The notes under the pieces: generated by a model
What the model saw: only the letters and a program-made list of their open reading frames with translations
Databases searched by the model: none
Told to the model about the DNA's origin: nothing
Shown here: positions 31,819 through 40,734 of the stretch, piece after piece
How positions within the stretch are numbered: the first letter of the stretch is position 1
Layout of the letters: every line of letters starts with the position of its first letter
Program-made: the position numbers and the translations under genes
Assembly: GCA_038222225.1 (NCBI GenBank)
Contig: JBBRHV010000004.1
Span: 20,972-84,971 of the forward strand
Direction of reading: 5' to 3'
Origin: JAKLFA01 sp038222225
GTDB taxonomy: Bacteria > Omnitrophota > Gorgyraeia > Zapsychrales > JANLHA01
Length of the DNA stretch: 64,000 bases

Positions 31819-33564
31819 TTAACGTTTGTACTCCGGTCGTGGTTTGTACTTTGTATGCAGCAAATGATGCGCTTTTTCGCCTAGCGGAGCACCCAAAAAC
31901 TCCTCATAGAGTTTTTTTACAAACGGGTTTTCGTGACTGTAACGGACGGCACAAGATTCGTCATCATCATACAAACCCTGCGCGCGTGCCAAACGCACTT
32001 CATTGCTCACACCATACGGCTGCCCGCCGCCGCCAATGCATCCCCCCGGACAGGCCATGACTTCAATAAAATGATAGGGCAAAGGTTCATTGTTTTCCTT
32101 GGCCTGACGAACTTTGCTAAGCACATATTCTACATTACTTAAACCGTGCGCAACAGCAATATTTACGGTTGAACCCTGAATGGTGACCGATGTTTCCTTC
32201 ACTCCCTCCAGCCCCCTCACATCCATAAATTCAACGTCTTTCAGATTCTCTTTGGTAATAAAATTATAGGCCGTGCGCAACGCCGCTTCCATCACGCCGC
32301 CGGTCGCCCCGAAGATCGTCCCGGCGCCGGAATAATCACCCATAAGGTGATCCGAATCTTCATCAGGAAGATGTTCAAAATCGATTCCGGACTGTTTAAT
32401 CATACGGATCAGTTCCCGGGTCGTTATAACGTAATCCGTATCCTGATAACCTGAGGAAAACATGTCCTGGCTGCGGTTGATCTCATACTTTTTTGCCGTA
32501 CACGGCATGATCGAAACCACCACCACCTTCGCCGGATCGATCTTATGAGTCTGAGGATAATACGTCTTAGCCAAAGCGCCCATGATCTCCTGCGGAGACT
32601 TCGCAGAAGAAAAATGCTCGATCATGTCGGTATGAAATTTCTCCATAAAATCCACCCAAGACGGGCAACAGGTTGTGATCAACGGCAACGGCCCCTTTTT
32701 ATACACAAACCGCTGAACAAATTCACTGGCCTCCTCCATGATCGTCACATCGGCGGAAAAATTGGTGTCAAAGACCGCTTTAAACCCGATCCGTCTTAAC
32801 AGGGCATACAGTTTGCGTGTCAGATTCGTTCCCGGCTTCATGCCGAACCCTTCTCCGACCGCTACGCGCACTGACGGCGCGATCTGCACAACACAATGCT
32901 TATCTGGATCCTGCAAAACGTCCCAGACGTTCTGCGTATCGTCCTGCTCAAAAATAGCCCCGGTCGGACAATGAGCAGCGCACTGCCCGCATCGCACACA
33001 CGGAGAATCACCAAGCTTAATATCACCGGCGGCCGAGATTCGAGTCTCCACGCCGCGCTCCAAAAATGAAAGAGCCCAGACATTCTGTGTTTCCTGACAA
33101 ACCGTCACACAACGGCCGCATTTGATGCACTTACTCGGCTCCAAAACAATCGTTCCCGTTGAACGATCGATAGGAAGATCCCTCACAACTTTTTTAAAAC
33201 CTTCATCCCGGATACCGAAATCAGAGACCATGCTCTGAAGTTCACAGTTATTGTTGCGGCCACACTTCAAACAATCATTAGGGTGATTGGACAGGATCAG
33301 CTCCAGGACCGTCCGCCGGGTCGCAACCAGTTCAGGGTCATGTGTGATAATGTCCATCCCCTCCCCAATCGGCGTGCAGCAGGAACGGATCATCTTACGC
33401 GTTCCCTTAACCTTGACGATGCAGACTCCGCAGGCGCCGCTCGCCACGACATCCGGGTGTTTACATAAAGTCGGAATATTAACCTGAACCTGCTTGGCCA
33501 CATCCAGAATGGTCGCGCCTTCTTCAAACTCGACCGGGAGATCATTGATAATTGCTTTTCCCAT
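31819..33564 (-). CDS. hydA: [FeFe] hydrogenase catalytic subunit HydA (HndD-like)
   Basis: A 581-residue group A [FeFe] hydrogenase. In order: a 2Fe-2S ferredoxin domain (CKHPDVVASGACGVC), the His-ligated 4Fe-4S (HPNDCLKCGRNNNC), two 4Fe-4S sites (CIKCGRCVTVC and CVRCGQCAAHC), then the H-cluster domain with L1 TTCCPSW, L2 MPCTAKKYE and L3 ACPGGCIGGGGQP. All H-cluster cysteines are present. With HydB and HydC it should form a trimeric NAD(P)- and ferredoxin-linked, possibly electron-bifurcating enzyme that makes or consumes H2 in the cytoplasm. It is 22 bases downstream of hydB. Confidence 0.96.
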   Translation of the reverse strand: MGKAIINDLPVEFEEGATILDVAKQVQVNIPTLCKHPDVVASGACGVCIVKVKGTRKMIRSCCTPIGEGMDIITHDPELVATRRTVLELILSNHPNDCLKCGRNNNCELQSMVSDFGIRDEGFKKVVRDLPIDRSTGTIVLEPSKCIKCGRCVTVCQETQNVWALSFLERGVETRISAAGDIKLGDSPCVRCGQCAAHCPTGAIFEQDDTQNVWDVLQDPDKHCVVQIAPSVRVAVGEGFGMKPGTNLTRKLYALLRRIGFKAVFDTNFSADVTIMEEASEFVQRFVYKKGPLPLITTCCPSWVDFMEKFHTDMIEHFSSAKSPQEIMGALAKTYYPQTHKIDPAKVVVVSIMPCTAKKYEINRSQDMFSSGYQDTDYVITTRELIRMIKQSGIDFEHLPDEDSDHLMGDYSGAGTIFGATGGVMEAALRTAYNFITKENLKDVEFMDVRGLEGVKETSVTIQGSTVNIAVAHGLSNVEYVLSKVRQAKENNEPLPYHFIEVMACPGGCIGGGGQPYGVSNEVRLARAQGLYDDDESCAVRYSHENPFVKKLYEEFLGAPLGEKAHHLLHTKYKPRPEYKR

Positions 33565-33586
33565 GAATAAAACTCCTCTTTAAACT

Positions 33587-35389
33587 CTATCGTTGTATGG
33601 CTCCAAATTTACAGACTTCAAAACACTGTCCGCAACGGATGCACTTCTCGGCCACGATCCAATACCCCTGTTCGCGGTCTCCGGGAATCGCTCCCACCGG
33701 GCAATTGCGCTGACACAACGTGCAGCGACGGCATTTTTCCTGAATAATGCTATAGTTAAACAACTGGCTGCATTTTCCCGCTGGACAATGCTTGTCATGA
33801 ATATGCGCGCGATATTCTTCATCAAAATACTGCAGCGTTGAAAGAACAGGATTCGAAGCCGTCTGTCCAAGCCCGCACAACGAAGCCTTCTGCATCGCAG
33901 AAGAAATCCTCCGCATTTTTAGAACATCTTCCTCCTGTGCCTTGCCTTCAGAAATGTCCTTTAAAATACTCAGCAGCTGCTTTCCGCCGATCCGGCACGG
34001 GGCACATTTTCCGCAAGATTCCTCAACGCAAAATCCCAAATAAAATTTTGCGATATCGATCATGCAGTCGTCTTCATCCATGACGATCATCCCGCCCGAC
34101 CCCATGATAGAACCCAGCTTCTGAAGATTTTCATAATCCACCGGCGTGTCAAAAAACTGTTCCGGAATCACTCCCCCTGAAGGCCCTCCGGTTTGAATGG
34201 CTTTGATTTTTTTCCCGTTCTCTGTTCCACCGCCGATATCAAAAACAATTTCCCGGAGTGTGATCCCCATGGGAACTTCCACCAAACCAGTATTTTTCAC
34301 CTTTCCGGTTAAAGCAAAAACTTTGGTTCCCCTGGAATCTTTTGTTCCGATCTTTGAAAACCAATCGCCGCCTCTTTGAATAATCACTGGAATATTGGCT
34401 AAAGTTTCCACATTATTAATGATTGTCGGTTTTCCCCACAGGCCCTTGACCGATGGATACGGCGGGCGCGGTACCGGGCAACCGCGTTTCCCTTCAATAG
34501 AGGCAATCAACGCCGTCTCTTCACCGCAGACAAAAGCTCCTGCTCCCAACCGAATTTCCAAATCAAAAGAAAATTTTGTCCCTAAAATATTTTTCCCCAG
34601 GACCCCATACTCATGGGCCTGATCAATCGCCCTCTGAACACGCTCAATGGCCAGCGGATATTCAGCTCGAATATAAAAAAACCCCTTCGTCGCGCCGACC
34701 GTAAATCCGGCAATGATCATTCCTTCTAAAACCGAATGCGGATCTCCTTCCAAGACGCTGCGATCCATATACGCGCCCGGATCCCCCTCGTCACCATTGC
34801 AAATGATATATTTCTGATCTGCCTGAACACCACGAGCAAAATTCCATTTCATCCAGGTCGGAAACCCCCCGCCTCCGCGTCCGCGTAATCCACTCAGCCG
34901 CAGCTCTTCGATCACTTTTTCCGGGACTCCCCTGGTTAATGTTTTTTTCAATCCCTGATAACCGTCATTCGCCAGATAATCCTCGATATTCTCCGGATCG
35001 ATCACGCCGCAATTACGCAAAACAATACGGATTTGCTTCTCAGAGGTAACAATACGATACTTTGAAATTTCAACAGCTTTCGGATTCCCCCGAACAAGAT
35101 GATGCTGAATAATATCAACGGCCGCCTGCGCATCAACGTTCCCATACACGCCTTCAGAAACGCCATGCCGCTCGATCTCAACCAAAGGCTCCGCGTAACA
35201 CATTCCAAGACAACCGCAGCGCATCAATTCCGCATCGATACCGTTGGCCTCAAGCTCAGAATAAATTTTCTTAAAAACATCCTTCGCCCCCGCGGCAATC
35301 CCGCAGGAACTCATACCGACCCGAATAATGGGGCGATCACTTTTCTTTCTCTTAAAACCATCCAATTGACCCATGGTCAACTTCGCCAT
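33587..35389 (-). CDS. hydB: Hydrogenase NADH/FMN subunit HydB (NuoF-like)
   Basis: A 600-residue NuoF-like subunit: an N-terminal thioredoxin-like part (VGMSSCGIAAGAK, CGCLGMC), the NADH/FMN domain (GRGGGGFPTWMKW, GDEGDPGAYMDR, CGEETALI), the cluster site SCGKCAPCRIGGKQ, and a C-terminal ferredoxin domain with CRRCTLCQRNC and CIRCGQCFEVC. It accepts electrons from or passes them to NAD(P) via FMN, the likely bifurcation site. It is 14 bases after the REC-HydC fusion and 22 bases before hydA. Confidence 0.95.
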   Translation of the reverse strand: MAKLTMGQLDGFKRKKSDRPIIRVGMSSCGIAAGAKDVFKKIYSELEANGIDAELMRCGCLGMCYAEPLVEIERHGVSEGVYGNVDAQAAVDIIQHHLVRGNPKAVEISKYRIVTSEKQIRIVLRNCGVIDPENIEDYLANDGYQGLKKTLTRGVPEKVIEELRLSGLRGRGGGGFPTWMKWNFARGVQADQKYIICNGDEGDPGAYMDRSVLEGDPHSVLEGMIIAGFTVGATKGFFYIRAEYPLAIERVQRAIDQAHEYGVLGKNILGTKFSFDLEIRLGAGAFVCGEETALIASIEGKRGCPVPRPPYPSVKGLWGKPTIINNVETLANIPVIIQRGGDWFSKIGTKDSRGTKVFALTGKVKNTGLVEVPMGITLREIVFDIGGGTENGKKIKAIQTGGPSGGVIPEQFFDTPVDYENLQKLGSIMGSGGMIVMDEDDCMIDIAKFYLGFCVEESCGKCAPCRIGGKQLLSILKDISEGKAQEEDVLKMRRISSAMQKASLCGLGQTASNPVLSTLQYFDEEYRAHIHDKHCPAGKCSQLFNYSIIQEKCRRCTLCQRNCPVGAIPGDREQGYWIVAEKCIRCGQCFEVCKFGAIQR

Positions 35390-35403
35390 CGACTCCCCCT
35401 TTA

Positions 35404-36279
35404 TTAAACCGCTGCAATTTTTTCTTTAGAATATTCAGATAAAATATTAATGATATTTTCTTTTTTAACTTTCCCGTAAATTTTTTCATCAATCATGATC
35501 ACCGGTGCTAGACCGCAGCACCCCAGACAACGCACAACCTGAATATGAAATTCTCCATCGGAGGTTGTCTGCCCCTCTTCAATATTCAATAAAACCTTCA
35601 GTTCCGCCAAAATCCCCGGCGTCCCCTTCAAATAACAGGCCGTTCCCAAGCACACGGAAATCAGATGCTTTCCGGGCGGATCAAGTTTGAAATAATTATA
35701 AAATGTGATCACCTCATAAATACGGGCTAACGGAATCCCCAACAAACGCCGAAGCTCAAAAGAAACTTCACGGGGGACATAACCATAATGATTCTGGATT
35801 TCGTGAAGAATCATAATCAAATTGCCGTCTTTGCCGCTCCATTTCTCAACCAACGCATCAATTTCACCGACAAAACTACGATGCTCCGTCCCCGTCTTCT
35901 TCATAAAAATCTTAACTGTGCTTAATAAACGCTCGGGCTGAATCGGCTTCTCAATAACCATTTTGACCGGAAGTTCTTTCTCGTCGGGCTGGATGTCAAA
36001 CGAAAAACCCATTTCCCTTTTTGCACCAGTAATCAAGATCAACGGAATATTGCACGTCGCCGCATCCGCAGCCAACGCTTTGGCCATCTCCGCCCCTTCC
36101 GTCTTGTATGTCATCATCATATCCAGCAAGATCAAATCCGGCGACTGTTCCTTAGCCCGCTGAAAACCCTCCTGCCCATTGGAGGCGCGAATCACCTCAT
36201 GTCCATCGGACTCCAGAAGAAGCGCCGTCGCTTCCAAAAAATCCAGATCATCATCCACAATTAAAATCTTGTTCTGCAT
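35404..36279 (-). CDS. hydC: Receiver domain fused to NuoE-like HydC subunit
   Basis: A 291-residue two-domain protein. Residues 1-126 form a CheY-like receiver with D9-D11, phospho-acceptor D53 (LILLDMMM), T84 and K111 all intact. Residues 133-285 are a NuoE-like thioredoxin-fold 2Fe-2S domain with helical start (ILHEIQNHYGYVP), ITFYNYF and cluster ligands C210, C215, C251 and C255. Normally HydC is about 160 residues and free of signalling domains. The joint is in frame with no stop, and both halves look fully functional, so a sequencing error is unlikely. It implies that phosphorylation could tune the hydrogenase complex directly. It follows the kinase by 14 bases and precedes hydB by 14. 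Confidence 0.93.
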   Translation of the reverse strand: MQNKILIVDDDLDFLEATALLLESDGHEVIRASNGQEGFQRAKEQSPDLILLDMMMTYKTEGAEMAKALAADAATCNIPLILITGAKREMGFSFDIQPDEKELPVKMVIEKPIQPERLLSTVKIFMKKTGTEHRSFVGEIDALVEKWSGKDGNLIMILHEIQNHYGYVPREVSFELRRLLGIPLARIYEVITFYNYFKLDPPGKHLISVCLGTACYLKGTPGILAELKVLLNIEEGQTTSDGEFHIQVVRCLGCCGLAPVIMIDEKIYGKVKKENIINILSEYSKEKIAAV

Positions 36280-36293
36280 GTCCCCACCCTCTG

Positions 36294-38141
36294 TTAAATT
36301 GCCTTAGGTATCTGAAACTTAAACGAGTTCCCCTTTAAGGCAGGTTCCACCCAAATTTTTCCGCCATGACGCTCCACAATTTCCTTTGAAATAAACAACC
36401 CGATACCGGTTCCCTTCACGCTCTCCTGACCGCGATAAAGGATCCGTGAAAATTTCTTGAACAGCTTATCCATATCCACACTGGCGATCGGTTCCCCGTC
36501 ATTATAAACTTCCACTTCGAACATGTCCGCATGGTCTCTGGCCAGAATCCTGATCTTCCCGCCGATCAATCCATACTTTACCGCATTACTCAATAAATTA
36601 TTTACAACGATCTGCATCAATCCCGGATCAACAACCACATGAAGTTCAGCATCCACTTTATTTGAAATTGTCAGATTTTTTTCTTCCGCCTGCTGTTGAA
36701 TGGATTCTATCGCGGGATCAAACAAATGCTCCTTCAACAAGATTTCCTGTTTATCAACTTTGAGCTCGTCCTTTTCAATCCGGCTCAAGCTCAAAAAATT
36801 CTTTACAGTAACAGTCAAATAGTCCAGATTCCGGGCCATGGACTTCAGGACATTTTCCTGTTTCTCATTGATTTCACCCAAAATCCGCTTGCGCAACAGA
36901 TAGGTATTGAGAACAATCGACGACAAAATCCCTTTCAGCTCGTGAGACACAAAACCAATCAAATCCAGGTAGCGTTTGTTCATTACCGCCAAGCGCTTAT
37001 GCGTTTCCTCCAGACTTTTTTCACGTTCCCCCAGCTTTTCCGACATATAATTGATCGAATCCCCCAACTCCTTCATTTCATAAACACTGGATCCCGTCGT
37101 GTCAATCTTGCTATCCCATTTTCCATGAGCGATTTTGACCGTTGTGCGGACCATTTGAGTCAACGGACGGATCATCGAATTGGCCAAAAAATATGCAAAA
37201 ATCACCGTTGGGATCGCACCCATGAGGATAATCATAAGGAGCCCCAAAAACAATCGATCTCCTATCCTCTGAAATGGCTTTTCTAAAATGCCCACATACA
37301 GACTTCCAATAATATCGCCTTGGATATTCCGGATCGGTTCATATGCCGTGATATACCAATCCGTAACCACAAAAGCCCGATCCAACCAGGTTCCTCCCTG
37401 CTCGACAACTTTCTTATACACCTCTTCCGAAATCCGTGTTCCAATCGCCCGATTGCCGTTTTCATCCAGAACATTCGTCGCCACTCTCACGTCATCCTCA
37501 AAAATGGTCACCGTTCCATAAGGCTTCCCATCGTACATCTTCTGCTCAAAAACAACATTGACGATGTGATCAATAAAATCAAAATTATTATTAATAATCT
37601 GTCCTCCGTAAAGGACCTTTTCCACCCGCCCCTCAGAATTTAGAATAGGCCTGGCAAATTCCATGCTCAAGGCGTCCAAAACCTGGGTACGCTTTGCCAG
37701 CCCAGCTTTCGGAGTCGGACGGACGTCAATGACCATTCCCGGCTTGATCAGCTGAAGCTCCTCCTTCCCTATAATACGAGTAGCCACAACCGGCTCTCCA
37801 GTCTCAAAAGCCAGCTGAACAATATCACTGGCAACTGTTCTTTGATCAGCAACATTAACCACCCCAATATAATCCAGGCCCAACTCCTTTTGAACAGCTT
37901 TGAGATTTCCATCCGGATCGACAATATTAAAAGCGATTCTCATTTGGTTCAACTTCTCATTATAAACGCTGCGGATCGTGTTTAAATTCTGCGTAACCGT
38001 CTGCTGAGCCTCTGCAAAAATGTACCGCTTAACCACAAAAAAACCATAACCGGACATAAATAGACCCCAAAACAGAACCATTGAAATGATTCCGATGAGG
38101 ATTTTTGACCAAATTTTAGTTGGCTCAATTCGATTATTCAT
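36294..38141 (-). CDS. Cache-HAMP sensor histidine kinase
   Basis: A 615-residue membrane sensor kinase. TM1 lies at about 12-37, a periplasmic Cache-like double domain at 40-290 (GTVTIFEDDVRVATNV, WYITAYEPIRN, GSLYVGI), TM2 at about 296-320, HAMP at 322-375, a coiled linker, HisKA with the phospho-His in FVSHELKG (H400), and HATPase with NNLLSNAVKYG, NDGEP and GTGIGLFIS. All catalytic boxes are intact. Cache domains bind small extracellular ligands such as organic acids. It is the first gene of the hydrogenase operon; the two receivers downstream are the obvious partners. The ATG at 38141 is chosen; the frame opens at 38201. Confidence 0.9.
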   Translation of the reverse strand: MNNRIEPTKIWSKILIGIISMVLFWGLFMSGYGFFVVKRYIFAEAQQTVTQNLNTIRSVYNEKLNQMRIAFNIVDPDGNLKAVQKELGLDYIGVVNVADQRTVASDIVQLAFETGEPVVATRIIGKEELQLIKPGMVIDVRPTPKAGLAKRTQVLDALSMEFARPILNSEGRVEKVLYGGQIINNNFDFIDHIVNVVFEQKMYDGKPYGTVTIFEDDVRVATNVLDENGNRAIGTRISEEVYKKVVEQGGTWLDRAFVVTDWYITAYEPIRNIQGDIIGSLYVGILEKPFQRIGDRLFLGLLMIILMGAIPTVIFAYFLANSMIRPLTQMVRTTVKIAHGKWDSKIDTTGSSVYEMKELGDSINYMSEKLGEREKSLEETHKRLAVMNKRYLDLIGFVSHELKGILSSIVLNTYLLRKRILGEINEKQENVLKSMARNLDYLTVTVKNFLSLSRIEKDELKVDKQEILLKEHLFDPAIESIQQQAEEKNLTISNKVDAELHVVVDPGLMQIVVNNLLSNAVKYGLIGGKIRILARDHADMFEVEVYNDGEPIASVDMDKLFKKFSRILYRGQESVKGTGIGLFISKEIVERHGGKIWVEPALKGNSFKFQIPKAI

Positions 38142-38217
38142 ATTTTTTTGATAAATTTTCACAAATTTACAATAGTTTTCATATATCGTGAAATATTTCA
38201 CTTTTAAATAAATAAAA

Positions 38218-38279
38218 AAATAAAGAACCCTTGCTCTTTATGTCAACGCTTCCATCAATCGTACTATTCCGTTACGATT
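38218..38279 (-). promoter_or_regulatory. Candidate control region of the hydrogenase operon
   Basis: An inverted repeat AATCGTA-N9-TACGATT (38257-38263 and 38273-38279) lies 10 bases upstream of a TTGACA (38241-38246, minus strand). At 17 bases follows only a weak AT-rich TTATTT (38218-38223). A weak -10 next to an upstream palindrome is the layout of an activator-dependent promoter. The ATG of the kinase is about 77 bases further on. Confidence 0.4.
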
Positions 38280-38371
38280 AAGTATATAATAAAAAAATTT
38301 AAATTCAACAAAAATTATTTTTCAAATAAGAACCTTTCCGCCATTCAATCCATTCTATCGCCATGCCCGCC

Positions 38372-39916
38372 CTATTTTTTTTTAATCAAATAAAACATCC
38401 CCTTCCCAGCGCTTGAACCTCCCCTCACATCCTCCAAAACATACCGGTTCTTCAAAGTACTGCAAAAATCGTTTCTGTTTTGAACGCACCAATAGTCATC
38501 CACTAAAACCAATGGCCGGTCTTTTAAAAAGGAATTATAGGCGTTGTCATCCATCATATGCCCGATAAAAGCACTGGATTTGTCCATCGTTGTAATAATC
38601 GATGACGGGTTATAACTGATGAATACATAACGCTCGTCAAAATTCTCCCCCTCTAAAAACATCTCTTGCTGCTCATCAAAAATATGAGGTGACAGTCCGA
38701 TGAAAACATAAGGAAAGCTCCAGAAAAAACTTAGCGCTGCCGCAAAAGCCAAAACACTAAAGACCAGCCGCCTGCTCTTAAAACAAAAAACGCCCCGCTG
38801 ATAAATACCATAAAATCCCATAGCCGACCAAATGACGACTGGAAAATAAAATTGAAGATTCATTCGTTGAAAATGTCCCGTCATCCCTCGATGCATGAAG
38901 GAATAAAAGCACAAAAAGGAAGCAAAAAATAAAAATAGACACCAGAACATCGGCTTATTTTTCTTTAATGTCTCGTGAGCGCCCACGGCTGCCATAAAAA
39001 CCCACACGATCGGAATCGCCTCGTTCTTGACCCAAAACCACAAATGACTCATAAAGACATGCGCAATAGACATCTGCCAACCCTGCATCCAAAGCGTCTC
39101 ATATGCCTTGATTGACACAATATATAAAAAATACGGGAGCAGTAAAATCGCGTAATCTAACATTTTGAAATAATAGCGTCGATCAATTTTTGCGAAGAAA
39201 ACCAGCCCTGCCGCAAACAGCAATAGAATCAAGCCGTTTTCAGGCCTTAGCAGGAGCGTGAACGCCGTTACGGCCATGAACTGAACAAAAGACCGGTCAT
39301 CCTTCCGTTGGGAAAAAATCAAAAATGAAAGAACGTTTAATAAAATGAAAAGGGATGACGCCATTTCCAAGGAAGAATTTCCGGAAAATTTTAAATGCAG
39401 CGGAGTAAATGCCAACAAACCTGCAGAAAGCAAGGCAACGGATTCTCTCTGCGTTATCAAATAGGCGATTAAAAACAAAACAACCACAGAAAGCGCGCCC
39501 AGAAAAACATTGAAATTATACGCCACCGATTCTGAGGATCCCGACACATTAAAAACCAATGAGAGCAAAAAATGATATCCCGGCGTCCACTGAGGCAAAT
39601 TTGAAGATAGGCACTGCCCATCCAAGTACAGATCGCACCGGGCAAATTGCCTACTTTCAGCCATGTTTTTTGCAATATTGATATGCTCATACTCGTCATA
39701 AAACACATAATGCCGGTGCGGCACAACACCCCATCGCACAAAAAGCGCGAGAGAGAACAGCAGCGCCAAAATGACCCAATATTTTTTGGTCACATGCTGA
39801 AAGAGCATCGCAGAACTTTTAAAATTGCGGAATACACCGAACATCAGAAATATGAACAAAGCAGCGCAGAAATAATACGTCAGCTGAATCAAATTGATTA
39901 TGTTGGGGATCGCCAT
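38372..39916 (-). CDS. GT39/PMT-like membrane glycosyltransferase
   Basis: A 514-residue protein with about 10-12 membrane helices. The first extracytoplasmic loop has YDEYEHINIAKNM, the acidic DxE-like motif of the PMT/ArnT GT-C fold. Such enzymes transfer sugars from polyprenyl-phosphate donors to lipids or proteins in the periplasm. The next genes are TonB and a dolichyl-phosphate-sugar-synthase-like GT2 that could make the donor. Acceptor and sugar are unknown. Confidence 0.75.
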   Translation of the reverse strand: MAIPNIINLIQLTYYFCAALFIFLMFGVFRNFKSSAMLFQHVTKKYWVILALLFSLALFVRWGVVPHRHYVFYDEYEHINIAKNMAESRQFARCDLYLDGQCLSSNLPQWTPGYHFLLSLVFNVSGSSESVAYNFNVFLGALSVVVLFLIAYLITQRESVALLSAGLLAFTPLHLKFSGNSSLEMASSLFILLNVLSFLIFSQRKDDRSFVQFMAVTAFTLLLRPENGLILLLFAAGLVFFAKIDRRYYFKMLDYAILLLPYFLYIVSIKAYETLWMQGWQMSIAHVFMSHLWFWVKNEAIPIVWVFMAAVGAHETLKKNKPMFWCLFLFFASFLCFYSFMHRGMTGHFQRMNLQFYFPVVIWSAMGFYGIYQRGVFCFKSRRLVFSVLAFAAALSFFWSFPYVFIGLSPHIFDEQQEMFLEGENFDERYVFISYNPSSIITTMDKSSAFIGHMMDDNAYNSFLKDRPLVLVDDYWCVQNRNDFCSTLKNRYVLEDVRGGSSAGKGMFYLIKKK

Positions 39917-40017
39917 GCTCTTGAAACCATGGAGCCTCTGGCCGAATGCCGCAATGGCCAGACTCCTTTTTTCCTGTTAGTCAACTCTATGAAAAAACAA
40001 TGAACCTTTTCTTTCGT

Positions 40018-40734
40018 CTACTCCCCCACCTCAAAAGAGATCACAACATTAAATGTTAAATCCGGATATTTTAAATCTTTGGGGAATGGCGGAAACGGCA
40101 CAGACTCTTTAATGCTTCTTAATCCAACGCTCTTCAAAAACGAATTTGCCCGGCTGCGCTCATGGATAATTTGAACATCTTTCAACTCACCATTTGACGA
40201 GAGCACAAAGGTCAAATAAACCTCCCCCGCTTCAAATCGGGGGTTGTCGACATAATAATAAGCCCGCTTTCGAATCTTGTCACGCACCTGCTCATGATAC
40301 GTTAAATACCGAGGATTGGTGATTTTCTCCGATTGCAACAAAGGAACAGCGATCTGTCGTTTCGCGCTCGAGGCAAGCGGCTTGGATAATGTTTTCTCTT
40401 GATCGGGGAGCTTGATCGGAGCCTTATCCAATGGCTTAAAGGGAACGTCAATGTCCAGTATTGGCTTAATCAATGCCTTGGGTGGATCTATTTTCTTTTT
40501 ATCCTCCATGGCCTGCATTCGATCCGCACGAAAAACCTCCTGCTTCCGGCCTTGTTCAATCGCCTGATAAACAACTTCAATATCTTTCGCGGCTGAAACA
40601 CGCTTTTTATAATGAATATTTGTCAAAAACGCCACTAAGACCAGGACGACATGAAACACCAGCGAAGTGACCAGCGCCCAACGAAAAATTTTTCGTTCCA
40701 AAGATAATAAATAGTCATAGACCATCTTATTCAC
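40018..40734 (-). CDS. TonB family protein
   Basis: A 238-residue protein: one N-terminal membrane helix (about 20-40, FRWALVTSLVFHVVLVLVAF), a basic and proline-containing linker (about 60-150), and a C-terminal TonB-type domain (GEVYLTFVLSSNGELKDVQII, SFEVGE end). It would transduce proton-force energy to outer-membrane transporters, or act as a TonB-like structural protein; exbB/exbD are not in the window. Its start overlaps the end of the GT2 gene by four bases. Confidence 0.75.
   Translation of the reverse strand: MNKMVYDYLLSLERKIFRWALVTSLVFHVVLVLVAFLTNIHYKKRVSAAKDIEVVYQAIEQGRKQEVFRADRMQAMEDKKKIDPPKALIKPILDIDVPFKPLDKAPIKLPDQEKTLSKPLASSAKRQIAVPLLQSEKITNPRYLTYHEQVRDKIRKRAYYYVDNPRFEAGEVYLTFVLSSNGELKDVQIIHERSRANSFLKSVGLRSIKESVPFPPFPKDLKYPDLTFNVVISFEVGE

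Noticed and set aside
35404..36279. REC-HydC as two genes joined by a sequencing error
   Set aside because: The frame is continuous, and the linker has no start codon with a ribosome site for HydC alone. Both domains also have all key residues. Read-level checking is still worthwhile.
36696..37286. Plus-strand frame of 196 codons inside the kinase gene
   Set aside because: Antisense to HAMP and HisKA coding sequence with conserved kinase motifs.
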